From: Talinum fruticosum
Taxonomy: Eukaryota > Streptophyta > Magnoliopsida > Caryophyllales > Talinaceae
Assembly: GCA_021018815.1 (NCBI GenBank)
Contig: JAITYX010000138.1
Coordinates: 124,001 to 188,000, forward strand
Length of the DNA: 64,000 nucleotides
Direction of reading: 5' to 3'
Below the pieces are notes generated by a model, which worked only from the letters and a program-made list of their open reading frames with translations, was not told the origin of the DNA and made no database searches. Numbering within the stretch: the stretch's first letter is position 1; every line of letters begins with the position of its first letter. Below, piece after piece: positions 1-10,849 of the stretch. A program made the position numbers and the translations under genes.

Positions 1-1101
1 TCAATTTCGAGTTCTCATTGTCTAACCGAGATTCTGCTTTTGAGTCTATCAGTGCCATAAGACACTTTGAGTCATCAAAATCATCTTCTTCGAGATGATT
101 CATCATCATTCTAGGTAGCCATCATAGCCTTCTTCTTTGTGTCCTTCCCTCTTTTAGGACAATCTTTGACTATGTGCTCCTTGCTGCCACATTCAAAGCA
201 ACCGGAGTTCTTAGTTAAAGATAACTTTGAAAGGGATGAGTATTTACCTTTCCTATCTTTTTTATCTTTCTTGTAAAACACTTCCTTTACCCTTTTTCCC
301 ATTTTCTGTACTTCATCATTCTCTTGAAGCCTCGGGCAATAAGTGCCATAAGATCCTCTTCCGATTGTAAGGAGCTTAGACTTTGACGTCTGTTTTCCGA
401 GGCCTTTAGGGCAATGTTATTTCCGGTGCTGACCTCGACTTCCTCTTCTTCCAAATGAATCTCATGAGTGAGCAGCTTCCCAATAAGCTCATCTGGTTTT
501 ATTTGAGAGTGGTGCTAAGCTTCTTCAATTGCTATCACCTTAGGACCTCTTTTTCTCTTTGGTAGACTTGTCAGAATTTTTCTGTCCATTTCTTTGTGAG
601 GGATCTTTCCAACTAGAGATTTGAGATTATTAGTAATCTCTGTGAACCGAACATACATCTAAGTGATGTTCTCTTCGGCACCATTTTTAACAGCTCATAC
701 TTGTGAAGATATTGACTTATCTTCACCTCTTTCACTTGACTTGATTCTTTATAGGCGTTGACAAGGGTGTCCAGCACCTCTTTGGCTGTGTCATAGGCAG
801 TGACTCTGTTATACTCTTATGAGCTGATGGCACACATTAATGTGTTCATAAGTTTTAAGTTCTTTACGAACTTATGAGTCTCTTTGGTGGTGTACTCGGA
901 TTTGGCTTTAGGCACGGAATTTCCACCTTCGGTCTTCATTGGGATATAGTTTCCACCTTGGATGATATCCCGGACTTCTTCATCGTTATCCATTAGGAAG
1001 AATTCCATCACTTTCTTCCAATGTGCACAGTTTGACCCCTCGAACTTAGGTTGTTTGGTGGATGATCTTCCTTTATCAAACTCTCCATTGTTACGAGCCA
1101 T
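1..1101 (-). pseudogene. gag: SV1 gag, frameshifted
   Basis: Structural capsid/nucleocapsid precursor of the retrotransposon. It starts at ATG 1101 (MARNNGEFDKGRS...), just inside the primer site as in the sister copies. A first block (1101-817) carries the copia-type gag start with the W-K-x-V-M-E-F-F-L motif. A stop near 816 follows ...MCAISS, where the other copies read on, so this is a frame break. The second readable block (302-111) holds a basic linker and an intact CCHC zinc knuckle (CFECGSKEHIVKDC, spacing C-x2-C-x4-H-x4-C), the only fully intact knuckle in the window. The stretch 1-110 is the post-knuckle gag linker. Not expressible as one protein. Confidence 0.82.
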
Positions 1102-1145
1102 ATGATCTTTAGACCTTTGGAATGTGAGATCCTCTTGAAAGGCTA

Positions 1146-1157
1146 GGCTCGATACCA
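1146..1157 (-). promoter_or_regulatory. SV1 primer-binding site (tRNA-iMet)
   Basis: On the minus strand this reads TGGTATCGAGCC, two bases from the LTR end. It corresponds to the initiator-Met tRNA 3' end complement used by plant copia elements (TGGTATCAGAGC). Relative to that, the CAGAG core reads CGAG, one of many CAG-site oddities in this window. Confidence 0.8.
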
Positions 1158-1159
1158 AT

Positions 1160-2542
1160 TGAAGGCTTGCTCTTGGAGAGTCTAAGTCACCCTGGAGGGG
1201 GTGAATAAGGTGATGAAGAAATTTGACTCGAACGGTAAACACAAAGAAGTACGTGGAAGCCCTCCCGGGGCGAAAAACCACGGATAGTGCTAATCTAAGC
1301 CAAAGTCAAATGCACCTATTGAATCCTCAATTACAAATGACTCGACTCTAACCAGAATTGCTCCCTTAAACGATTCCTTACAAGATTTTCCTAAAATCAC
1401 AAGTTCCCTTATATGATCTAGCACTTCCGACTTAGTTAACCTTTACAATTAAGGACAATTGAGCTAAGTTAACCCTTACAGCTCAGTCCGGGGACTTACA
1501 AAGAATGTTTGAAAATAATGTCACTGATTACAAGACTTTCTTTACAACTCAGAAATTATGAAATACAGATTAGGAGTTGTAAGTAGAAGATTGAGTAAGA
1601 ATGCACTAAGGAAGTGTTAGGCAATATGTTCAGTAATAATTCCAACAATCTCCTAGTCTTATGGAGTGGCTTCCATTTATAAGCATCCTAGCAGAATGAC
1701 CATTGAGTCTTATTTCTAGATTGACATCTTCATTAACCGTTGTAACGGCTATTTTGAGTCACTCAGGAAAGATTCGTTGGGATGTGAACGTTGTACAATG
1801 GCTCTTGCCTCCAAACGATGGTCCAATTAACTGGTGGTGACTAAAAATGAAGGTGGAAACAAGCTGTTAGACCTAGAGTTGGAGTTTTGTAGTTTTGGAA
1901 ACAAACAACCACGATACGGTGTCCGAACCTTGTGCGAAGTAGCTAATTCTTGTAAGTCGGCGTTTAATGGGTAGAAGTCGGTTGTTTTTGTAATTCGAAG
2001 TAGATTAGGCTTGTTTGAATAACCTACAAAAGCAAACCACATTGGTTCCCAAATTATAAAATACTTTGGTCCATGATTAGGCACGAGATAATAATTAAAT
2101 CGGAGTAATTAAGTGCTTAATTATCTTTGGCCTAAAAGAGTGGAATTTTCTGAGTCTAATATTCATTAGGTTCAGATTCCATCTTGAGTCAATCCTTAAA
2201 TGATCAAGTTAGAAAGAAAAATATATCGGGGTACATTAACTTGATCGAGTGCAAATAATTCTTCATAAATAAACTGAGTTAGAATAGAGAATTAACGATA
2301 TAATTCATTTTAACTTGAAATAGAAAGTTAGTGCTTAGAATAAATGTGTTATAGAAAATATTTGAATATGTGATAATTTAGAATGAAGTCCGAGTGTGTC
2401 GAAACACAAGTAAGAGATATGCGATAAAGTGCTTTATGAGTTAGTTAGAACAAAATGAAAACTTAGATACGAGTTTCTATAAAGCTCATAATGACTTAGA
2501 ATCAAAACCTAAGAGAGATAGAGAGTTATACCTGAGTCTTCA
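1160..2542 (-). repeat. SV1 5' LTR (1383 bp)
   Basis: Bounded by TGAAGG at 1160 (the sense-strand ...CTTCA end next to the primer site) and GTCTTCA at 2542 (sense-strand TGAAGAC start). It contains a TATAAATG box on the minus strand (1674-1681) and, 55 bp upstream of it in the sense direction, the dyad CCGTTryAACGG (1737-1748). Same family as the LTRs of SV2, SV3, SV4 and SV6. Confidence 0.88.
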
Positions 2543-2573
2543 TAAGATATAACCAATAGTCCAAAGCTGACAT
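2543..2573. other. 31-bp spacer between SV1 and SV2
   Basis: Short unique strip left between two Sirevirus LTRs in the same orientation. It ends in GACAT (2569-2573), the left target-site copy of SV2. With SV2 removed it would join directly to the sequence starting at 25520. Confidence 0.75.
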
Positions 2574-4017
2574 TGAAGGTTTGCTCTTGAGAATCTAAAT
2601 CACCCTAGAGGGGAGTGAATAGGGTGTGAAGGATATTTTGGCGAATGAAAAAGTTTTACTGGAAAGTATGAGCTTAGAAAAACAGTCCCGAGACTAGAAT
2701 GAACACGTAAAAATAGAAAAAAAATACGTGGAAACTCTCCTAGGGCGAGAAAACCACGGTCAACATCAATGCAGACACCAAGTCAAATACACTATTTTGA
2801 ATTCATAAAATACAAGGATCGACACTTACATAATTGCTCCATTCGACAATGCAATACAGATTTTCCAAGGCGAGATAAATTCCCTTATCTGTCCTAATAC
2901 TTCCTAAATGAGATACACTTTACAACTAGGGACAACTAAGCTGAGTCAACCCTTATAGCTCAATCAAGGGATATTACAAAGAATTTAAGTAAGTAAGAGT
3001 GATTACAAGACTTCTTGTTTTCAACTCGAAGTTAAAAAAACTTGGGTACATAGTTGAAAGCTAGAAAAGATTGAGATAGTATGATTTGAGTTATGATCAG
3101 CAGCCATTCGTCAATCTTCAAGTGTTGTAGGAGGGCTTCTATTTATACTCATTAGGGAAGATTATCCATTGTGACTGATTCTTAACCGGGAAGCTTCACT
3201 AGCCATTGTAACGGATAATCTAAGTCCCTCGAAAAGGAGTCGTTGTAGATATGAACGAGTGTACTTTTGTCCTTAGCTCAAAAGGTGGTCTAACCCACTA
3301 GTTGTCACTGAAATCTGGGCTAGAAACAGTCGTTAGACTCAAAGTTGAATTTTACCATATTTGGAAACAAACAACCCCGACACGGTATCCGAGCCCGTCC
3401 TCAAACAGATGACTTTTCTATGTGCTAGTGTTTAACGGTTAGAAGTTTGTTGCTTTTGCTTTTCAAAATGAGATTAAAATAATTTAATTAACCTACAAAA
3501 GTAAATCAAAATGGTACTCAAAGTATAAAAATACTTTGGTCCATGATTAGGCAATGATAGAAATTAATTCAAATAATTAAGTAGTTAATTATCCTTAACC
3601 TGAAAAAATGGAATCTTACGAGTTTAATATTCAATAGTTTCTAATTCCCGTTTGTGTCTATCTTTTGAGATGGATGAAGAATTAAAATTGTGTAGACGCA
3701 TTGCATCAAATTTGTCGGATAAATAATTTACGTTAATAAGTTTAACTTGTAAGATGAATTATCATAGTAATTTTTTTCAAGTGATTATAATAAGTCGGAA
3801 GATAGAATAAGTTATGCATGTGAAATTATTTAGGCATGATAGCTGTCTCGTGTTACATATTTGCAGGTCACAAAACCAAAGATGAACAATTGACTAAAGA
3901 GATAATATCCGACAAGGTCGAGACAGTAATGAAACTTAAAGGATGAGCTTCTTAGAATGTGAGAATGACTTGAATTCAAAACCACGAGAGAGATAGAGAG
4001 TTATACCTAAGTCTTCA
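2574..4017 (-). repeat. SV2 3' LTR (1444 bp)
   Basis: Begins TGAAGG at 2574 and ends GTCTTCA at 4017, with the polypurine tract abutting it at 4018, which identifies it as the 3' LTR. It contains a minus-strand TATAAATA (3140-3147). It is similar to the 5' LTR (24183-25514) throughout but with many substitutions and indels, so the insertion is old. Confidence 0.87.
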
Positions 4018-4040
4018 ATCTTCCCCTTTTTGAAGAAAGG
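4018..4040 (-). promoter_or_regulatory. SV2 polypurine tract
   Basis: The sense strand reads a purine run (AAAAAGGGGAAGAT) ending at the 3' LTR boundary: the priming site for plus-strand DNA. Further AGGGGAG-type tracts in the next 400 bp (near 4365 and 4390) match the multi-tract layout of the other SV copies. Confidence 0.7.
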
Positions 4041-4479
4041 TATCCCACACTATAGCGTTAGAAGTTCAAATAGTTAAGTTTTCATTGCTCAAAATGAATA
4101 ACTGCTAGAGTGGTATGAGTTAGACACCAAGGTATTAGAATTGGAATTCATTATCAAAGCCGATTGATGCTAAAATTAAATTTTTCAAAGCAACGTAAAT
4201 ATACATGGGGGTGTAAGCTATCTATCGAGTAGAATTGAAAATAAAGATAACAAGAATCATTGATGCTCATAATAGGCTTAACTTTCATTAAACATTAAAC
4301 ATTGCTTAGAAACACAGAAAAATAAAAACAAACAAGCTCAAACTCGTTAACTCCCCTAAACCAACAAACTATCTCTCCTAGATGTCTCTACCCCTATGCA
4401 TTTCATCAAAAATATCACAAGTAGGGAATAGTGGAGATATAGAAATGTTAGTCAAAATGATAAAAAAAAAATAAGAGGG

Positions 4480-6031
4480 GGTGGAGCGAGTGCGAGTGGA
4501 GGATGAGGAACGAGGACCCCTGCGTCCGTGCTCGTAACGTTGAGATGAGGCTGCTGGTTGTGCAAGCCGGCGGTAGGAGGAGAGGAGGTGCTTGTTCTTG
4601 TTGAGTAGTCCTTCGAACTAAGGGGTTGCTTCCTCTACTTCCACTTCTAAGCCCTCACCTTCCTCATCTTGAGTAGGCTATGCAAAAGGTTGAGTGTGGG
4701 ATCGACCAACATCCTCAACTTCCTCGGACGCCGACTCAATGTACTCTAAGGAAATAACCTTTGGTTTCTTTTCTCCTTGGCCTACTCCAACTTCTTCTTT
4801 TTCTTCTTCTCCTCCTTTTTCTTCGACTCTAAGTCGGAATAATGGGAAGACTACGAGGACGAGTCCGATACAAATGGTGATTCTAAGTCCTTAGTAGCCT
4901 TAGATCCGCACTCTTGGAGATGGCTGATCTGGTTGTGTCTGTATCTTAATGACTTCCTTCAGCTCGGTGACCTGAGCTTGACTCTGATCTATTTGCTTCT
5001 TAGCCGTGCTCGAAGTTGAGTCGGAATAGGCATGAAAGCACTGGAATGCACCTAGAGGTTATTGTAACTCTTTGGTGAGAGCGACAAATTGTTACGCCAC
5101 CTTCGAAGTAAATCGATAGTAGGGGCAGGCTGAAAAGATGATGGACCAGCGAGTCGGAAGAAGAGTTTCAGTACTCTTCTAAGTCTAAGAAATAAGAGGT
5201 GGAAGTTTAGAGCTATGGATCCAAACATCGGGTTCGGTTTCCTAGTATCCTTGGTTGATGAGCTCGAGCCTACCAATGCGAGATGGCTAGCTAAAGGAAT
5301 TTATGTGGATTATCGGGAAGCTCCACTTCAAAATGTGCAATGATAGCGGAGAGGAGAGCTCCAAAAGGTAGGGAGTTTCTTCTAATCTAAGGGAACAAAA
5401 GCGATCCGATCAATGACGAAAGGGAAGAGGTCAACCTCATATCCCTGGAGAATGTCATACATAACTTTGAGAACTTTGCTATTGGGGTTCTCCTTGGGTG
5501 GATAGAATGAGAACACAGTTCTCATCAAGAAAAACCAGAGAAGTCCGGCCTCATACTTCATCCGAGGCATAAAAAATTTCTTTGTAGACTTGGGGATGAC
5601 TTTTTATATTTATCAAAGAAATCATCAACGATTTCGGTGAAAGGAATGGGATTGAGTTCACCTCAAAGAGCATGTGTAAGAAAGGAAGATTGATGGTGAT
5701 GTTCCTCCCCGAACAAGAGAGTACACCATATTTTCTTTTGTGGTCAAGTTAGAGTAGAATTTTGAGACTAGCTCGGGATAGATGTAACCACGAAACACAA
5801 GTACTTAGAAGCCCCTATGTTGAGAAGTGGTTTTACCCATGAGATTTTGCTAGACAAGAAGAATTTCTCTTCAACGAAATAATACTTGGCAATGATTATA
5901 TTCATTGCCTTATTGAAGGCGAGAGCGTTGCCTTTAGAGGTGTCCTTCTAGGGATCCTCGAGCTGGGAAATTCGAGTTATAGCCATTTTAGTGGCTGACC
6001 CTCGTTTAGTAGCGCTTCCTCTCTTTGACAT
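4480..6031 (-). pseudogene. SV2 ORF3 (extra ORF between pol and 3' LTR)
   Basis: The extra ORF downstream of RNase H, where Sireviruses carry an envelope-like gene. It starts at ATG 6031 with a basic N-terminus containing a duplicated RGSATK motif. The middle domain is readable in pieces: the F-x-S-S-K-I-S-W motif, then a block (5570-5382) matching the MRT-F-S...NPKSK-L...DILEGYE region of the SV3 copy. The C-terminal part (about 5050-4480) is Ser/Glu-rich on the sense strand. Several stops and frame breaks prevent translation. SV4 is the closest relative by its KGnALAfnk segment. I see no clear hydrophobic segment, so an envelope role is not supported; function unknown. Confidence 0.68.
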
Positions 6032-6232
6032 GTTTACATAAAGAGAGAATTTGGCTTGAGCGAGAGAAGGATTGAACTAGTGAGAATGAAGAGCAAAAGA
6101 GTAGAGATGTGAGAATAGAGAATCTTTGACTGAAATAGTGTTTTAAATAGGATTATGAGTTCGAGAGATGAAAGTGAGAGAGCGAAAGATAGCAAAGTGA
6201 ATGAATGAAGATGAAGAAATGCTATTTATAAA

Positions 6233-6370
6233 TCAAGGGCTCTCAAAGATCGAAGGCCTTACTAACTCGGTTTGCAGAGTAATGGCTAGCTGACCTTTTG
6301 GCATTCTAATGTCTAACAGTTACTTCTTAAAATTGCTTCCTTCTAACTTTTAGTTTCTTGACCGTTGGCT
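6233..6370 (-). promoter_or_regulatory. Putative internal promoter of SV2 ORF3
   Basis: On the minus strand TATAAATA (6233-6240) lies about 200 bp upstream of the ORF3 ATG, with AGCCAACGGT (6361-6370) further upstream. SV3, SV4 and SV6 have the same arrangement at the same place. The promoter role is inferred from this conservation. Confidence 0.5.
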
Positions 6371-6599
6371 TGACGAGAGAGAAAGATTTTAGAAAATATT
6401 TCAAAGATTCTCTATTGAATTAGAGATGATCTTAGAATTTTAATGTCTATTTTTCTCACAACTAATTCGACTCGATAGAGCGTTTAAGGCGTTGAGAATA
6501 CACTCGAAACTCAATAATTGCAGCTCAATTTCATGATATTTGATTTGAACCAGAAGTTATTCTCTTATAACATGTAATAAATAATTAAACATATAAATT

Positions 6600-7012
6600 C
6601 TCCTGCGAGTCACTAAAGATTATCAAGCTTTCATCATTCCAAGTTCATTCCTAATAAAGCATAATTGATCTTCACTCGAGAGGTTTTGTTAAGATATCAA
6701 CTAATTGAAATTTAGTAGAAATAAATTCAAGTTCAATATCACCTTTTTAGAGTGGTCTCTCGGAAAATGTTATCCGACCTCGATGTGCTTTATCTTTGAA
6801 TGTTGAACTACATTCTTTGTAATGCTAATGGCACTTTGATTATCCCACTTGATGGGGATGGATGTGAATGACAGTCATATATCCTTCAAGTGTTGCTTCA
6901 TTAATAAAATCGAGCATAGCGAGGCTCCACCTGCTCTATCCTCTTCCTCAACTATTGATAGAGCAACTGAATTTTGTTTATTGAGTGCCGGTAGATGAGT
7001 GATTGAGCTAGA
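6600..7012 (-). pseudogene. pol: SV2 RNase H, C-terminal part
   Basis: C-terminal half of the copia RNase H domain of SV2, readable by comparison with 45570-45940 of SV4 and 59310-59690 of SV6. The reading frame is broken by stops. SV3 interrupts it at 7013, duplicating CTAGA (7008-7012 and 17864-17868); the domain resumes at 17864. Confidence 0.72.
7008..7012. repeat. SV3 target-site duplication, left copy (CTAGA)
   Basis: CTAGA directly precedes the SV3 5' LTR and is repeated directly after its 3' LTR at 17864-17868. Joining across the duplication restores continuous RNase H-homologous sequence of SV2. Confidence 0.93.
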
Positions 7013-8537
7013 TGAAGACTCATACTTTGAATGTGCATCATTACGAGTACTATCAAGGAATCGAGTATAAACCTCATCTCTTCTAAGTTTTTATTACAAG
7101 TCATTCAAGTACTATAGAAACTACTCCGAGTTGCATAGAAACTTTTTGATTGTTACGAGATACTATTGCATATGTTTTCATTCGTTTTTGACTGACTCGG
7201 AAAGCATACTCGTGCTCATCAATTCACACTGAGGGTTACGAGTCACTCGGACAATACTCGGACTTATCGCATGTTCAAAAAATCTCACGAACACTTTTAA
7301 ACTCGGGTTTGACTTCATATTCTTAGTTCAAGTGAATTACGACATTAATTCAACTCTCTAAGTCAGCATGTTTGGTTTGAACTATATTTGTCTAGATAAA
7401 TTACTCATACTATGATATTCTCTATCTAACTTGATCTTCCTCCGGACTTACTCGGATGGAATTTGAGTATAATGAATATTACACTCGAGAAAATTACATT
7501 CTTTTTGACTCGGATAATTATGCACTTAATTATCTTAATTAAATTATTATCGATGTCTAATCTTGGACCAAAGTATTTTATTCTTTGAGAACCAAAATTG
7601 GTTTACTTTTGTAGGTTATCTAAATGACGTTATTCTACTTTCGAATTACAAAAGTAACCTAGGTTTCAAGATGTCAAATCGACAACGAGACAAGGCTTTT
7701 TCTACTCCGACCAAGGCCCATACACTATGTCGGGGTTGTCTTTTTCCAAAAATGGAAATCTTAAACGCTAAGCTCAATGGTGGTTTACACCTTACTTTTC
7801 AAACACACAATGGATTGGGACATCCTAAGAAGTCAAGAGTTGTTGCACAACATTCACATCTCAACGGATCTTTTTGACCGACTTAAAAGAACCGTTACAA
7901 CGGTTATAAAGGACTTCTATTCAGAAGATAGTCACAACGGCTAATCTGCTTGGACATCTATAAATACAAGCCACTTTACAAGACTTGAAGGATTGTTGAA
8001 CCCATTGCTGAAATTATATCTCTTTGTATAATACTCATTCAATCTTCTACTTATAACTCCAAGTTTGTACTTAACATCTTTGTGAGTTGTAAGGTCTTGT
8101 AATCGAGTTACAAATTCTCTTTCTTACTTTCTGAGTAAGATCCCTTGACTAAGATGTAAAGGTTAACTCAGCTCGAGTTGTCCCTAACTATAAAGGTTAC
8201 CTCGGTTAGGAAGTACTAGATCGAGATAAGGGAATTTCTAAGTCTAGGAAAATCTTGTAAGGAATTGTCTAAGGGAGTAATTCTCTTTAAGTCTCCCTAC
8301 TATATTTTGTGGATTCAAAATAGTGGATTTGACTCGGTGCTTGGATTAGCACTGGTCGTGGTTTTCTGCCCGAGGAGGGTTTCCACGTAATTACGAGTTC
8401 ATACTTTTTGAGTCTAATCTAGACTCGGAATCATTGCTTATCCTTTTCAAGCAAAAAGATTTTAAGTTTGTTCAAATTTCCTCATCACCCTATTCACCCC
8501 CTCTAGGGTGACCAAGACTCCCAAGAGCAAATCTTCA
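7013..8537 (+). repeat. SV3 5' LTR (1525 bp)
   Basis: Starts TGAAGACTC (7013) and ends ATCTTCA (8537), with imperfect terminal inverted repeats TGAAG/CTTCA. The TATA box (7959-7966) divides upstream control sequence from the transcribed part. It closely resembles 16321-17863. Confidence 0.94.
7863..7966 (+). promoter_or_regulatory. SV3 LTR promoter: AACGG cluster, dyad and TATA box
   Basis: TATAAATA at 7959-7966. Upstream are AACGG at 7863, the dyad CCGTTACAACGG at 7892-7903 (55 bp before the TATA box) and AACGGCTA at 7936-7943. AACGG is the core of MYB-bound sites, including the mitosis-specific MSA element (YCYAACGGYYA). The dyad recurs in the LTRs of SV1, SV4 and SV5 and in the SV3 3' LTR. 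MYB binding is inference. Confidence 0.65.
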
Positions 8538-8539
8538 AT

Positions 8540-8552
8540 TGGTATAAGAGCC
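8540..8552 (+). promoter_or_regulatory. SV3 primer-binding site (tRNA-iMet)
   Basis: TGGTATAAGAGCC begins two bases after the LTR end and matches the initiator-Met tRNA complement except at one position (C to A). Confidence 0.88.
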
Positions 8553-8597
8553 TAGCCTTTCAAAAAGGATCTAACAATCTAAAGGTCTAAAAATCAA

Positions 8598-10390
8598 ATG
8601 GCTTAGAACAATGGAGAGTTCGATGAAGGAAGATCTTCAAGCGAGACCACCAAAGTTTATAGGACCAAATTTTGTACACTAGAAGAAGCTCATGGAATGC
8701 TTTCTATTGGATCACGATGAAGATGTATGGAACATCATATGAGAAGGCAATTACATTCCAATGAGGATGGAAAAAACAAGACTTGTGCCTAAGGCAATGA
8801 TCGAGTACACCACTGAAGAGGCGGAAAAGTTCGGAAAGAACTTCGAAGCAATGAACATTCTAATGTGCGCCATCAGCTCGGAAGAATACAACGAGTGTCG
8901 AGGTTGTGACACAGCAAAAGAAGTGTGGGACACTCTTGTCAACACATATGAAGGCACTAGCCAAGTCGGACAAGCGAAGATAAGCCAATATCTTCATAAA
9001 TACGAGCTGTTTAAGATGGAGCCGGAAGAAAACATCACTCGGATGTTCATCCGTTTCACTGAGATTACTAACAATCTCAAATCTATGGGTATAAAGATTT
9101 CCCATGAGGAAATGTGCGGAAAGATACTAAGAAGCCTACCCAAGAGAAGATGGGGTCCAAAAGTAACCTCCATCGAGGAAGCTCAAAACCTCTCTCTATT
9201 AAAGCCGAGACGAACTCATTGGGAAGCTACTCACCCATGAGATCCATCTCGGAAGAAGAGGACGCCGAGGTCGGCACTAAAAAGAATATTGCGCTGAAGG
9301 CCTCCGAAAGCAGAGAAGAAAATGCGAGTTCATCGGACTTAGAAGAAGATCCCATGGCACTTATCGCTAGAGGCTTGAAAAGAATGATAAACCACAAAAG
9401 ATGGGATAAACGGCCAAGTAAAGAGTTCTACAAGAAATATAAGAAGGATAGAAAAGGTAAACACTCTACCCCTTCAAAATTATGTTTAACTAAGAACTTT
9501 GGTAGTTTTGAATGTGGCAGCAAAGATCATATAGTCAAAGACTGTCCAAGGAGAAAGAGGGATAGAAAAAGAAGAAGGCTATGATGGCCACATGGAGTGA
9601 AGATTCATCCGAAGAAGATGAAGACTCGAGATGACCCAAAGTGTCCGATGGCACTATCGGACTCGGAAGCTGAATCTGAGTGAGACTCGGATCACTCAAA
9701 CACCGAGGAAACGAATCCTCAAGATGTAATTGAATATTTCCTAAACTTTTCCAAAGTTGATTTAGTTAAATATATTTATACTTTGGAAGAGAAGTCCAAT
9801 TCCGATTCCTCTCAATTTAAAGAACAACTTGAGTCTATCACTTCGAGAGCATTTCTTTGAAAAATGAATTAGGAAAACCGAGACTTACTCTAAGAGAACT
9901 CAAGACTAGAGCTCAAGCTAATGAGATTGAGTCCGAAGCATCTGTTTTGAAGCAAATGAGCATCCGAAGCAAAAGCTCAATGAGTCTGAAGAACTTGTTT
10001 TGAAGTTGACTCAAGGTAAGAAAAACCTTGACATGCTCTTAGGGTCTCAATGTGTCTCCTTCGGAAAAGAAGGACTTGGTTTTAACGAAGAGAAGGAATC
10101 TAATTCCTACTCGGATCTTTTCAAAAATGACTCCGAACTGTGAAGTTCGGGAAGGCTGAGCACAGTCCCTTTCATAAGAATGAAAAGAGGTTTGAGCCCA
10201 AACCAGACTACAGGAGAAATCCTTCTCCACTAGTTTATAAAAGAAAAGATTTTAAAACCAAAGAGACACAGACTCGGTTCTCTAAAAGGAAGACTCGGAA
10301 TCAGACCAAACCCAAAGTTATTCAAATCCGGGTGCCCAAGAGTCTTATTCCTCAAAACAGGACCACGAGTAAAGGGAGTTACTAGGTTCG
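8598..10390 (+). pseudogene. gag: SV3 gag, broken
   Basis: Capsid/nucleocapsid gene. ATG at 8598 is followed by GCT TAG, a stop at codon 3 where SV1 reads MARNN. The copia-type gag core is readable at 8761-9240 (CDTAKEVWDTLVNTYEGTSQ, then YLHKYELFKME and RSLPKRRWGPKV). The following hinge and the knuckle lie in another frame (9114-9584). The knuckle reads S-F-E-C-G-S-K-D-H-I-V-K-D-C: the first cysteine of CCHC is serine, so zinc binding should fail. A low-complexity linker rich in Lys, Ser and Glu runs to about 10390 before the protease. Confidence 0.85.
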
Positions 10391-10399
10391 TTAGAGGAA

Positions 10400-10800
10400 T
10401 TGAGAAAGGTTAGGTTGTTTCGACTTGCAGGTAGCTCGAAAAGGACAAAAGGTCATTGGTACCTGAACGGTGGATGCTCACGCCACTTGTTAGGAGATTC
10501 AAGACTCTTTTACGAGTTAGAAGAGTACAAGGGAGGCAAAGTCACATTTGGAGATGATAACAAGGGCAAGATAATAAGGATAGGCAAGATTGAAAAAGGA
10601 GACAATCTGGTAAGCCCAGTCTAACTTGTCAAGGGATTGGAGTACAATGTACTTAACATCTCTCAATTGTGTGATAAAGGTCAAGAGGTAAGATTCACTT
10701 AGACCAACTGCTATATTTCGATGATTCTTGGACATGACATCGTAGACTAGGTCAATTGTGTGACTAAGCTCTAAGGTAAGGGATCAAGTAATACCTACAC
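10400..10800 (+). pseudogene. pol: SV3 protease domain, catalytic Asp lost
   Basis: Copia-type aspartic protease. The start motif reads HWYLNGGCSRHLLGD (from about 10455). Sister copies carry D-S-G at the catalytic triplet (SV4 at about 48650 reads WYLDSGCS); here it is N-G-G, so the active-site Asp is gone. It is followed by GGKVTFGDDNKGKIIRIGKI and, in a further frame, YNVLNISQLCDKGQEVRFT, the usual segment before integrase. A short misplaced copy of the DDSWTWHRRLGH-type sequence near 10726-10755 suggests a small local duplication of the integrase start at 10858. Confidence 0.78.
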
Positions 10801-10849
10801 TATTCCTCTCTCCGACCCAAGTCGGAATTTATCTTGTTTAAAAGCATCT

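Larger units (their letters stand above)
1..2542 (-). mobile_element. SV1: partial Sirevirus-like Ty1/copia retrotransposon (gag and 5' LTR)
   Basis: Minus-strand copia element cut by the left edge of the window. In transcription order (right to left) it shows a complete 5' LTR (1160-2542), a 2-bp gap, a tRNA-iMet primer site and most of gag; protease onward would lie outside the window. The LTR ends are TGAAG...CTTCA, like every other SV element here. The gag sequence and LTR match SV3 and SV4 closely enough to place them in one family. Its 5' target-site copy would be 'taaga' at 2543-2547; the partner copy is off the window. Assignment to the Sirevirus/Maximus lineage is inferred from integrase and RT wording, the primer site and the extra ORF3 seen in sister copies. 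Confidence 0.85.

Noticed and set aside
8540..8552. tRNA gene fragment
   Set aside because: Only the 3' complement of tRNA-iMet as a primer-binding site; no cloverleaf sequence follows.
8751..9105. Minus-strand open frames opposite SV3 gag
   Set aside because: Mirror frames of the recognised gag core; no independent protein features.
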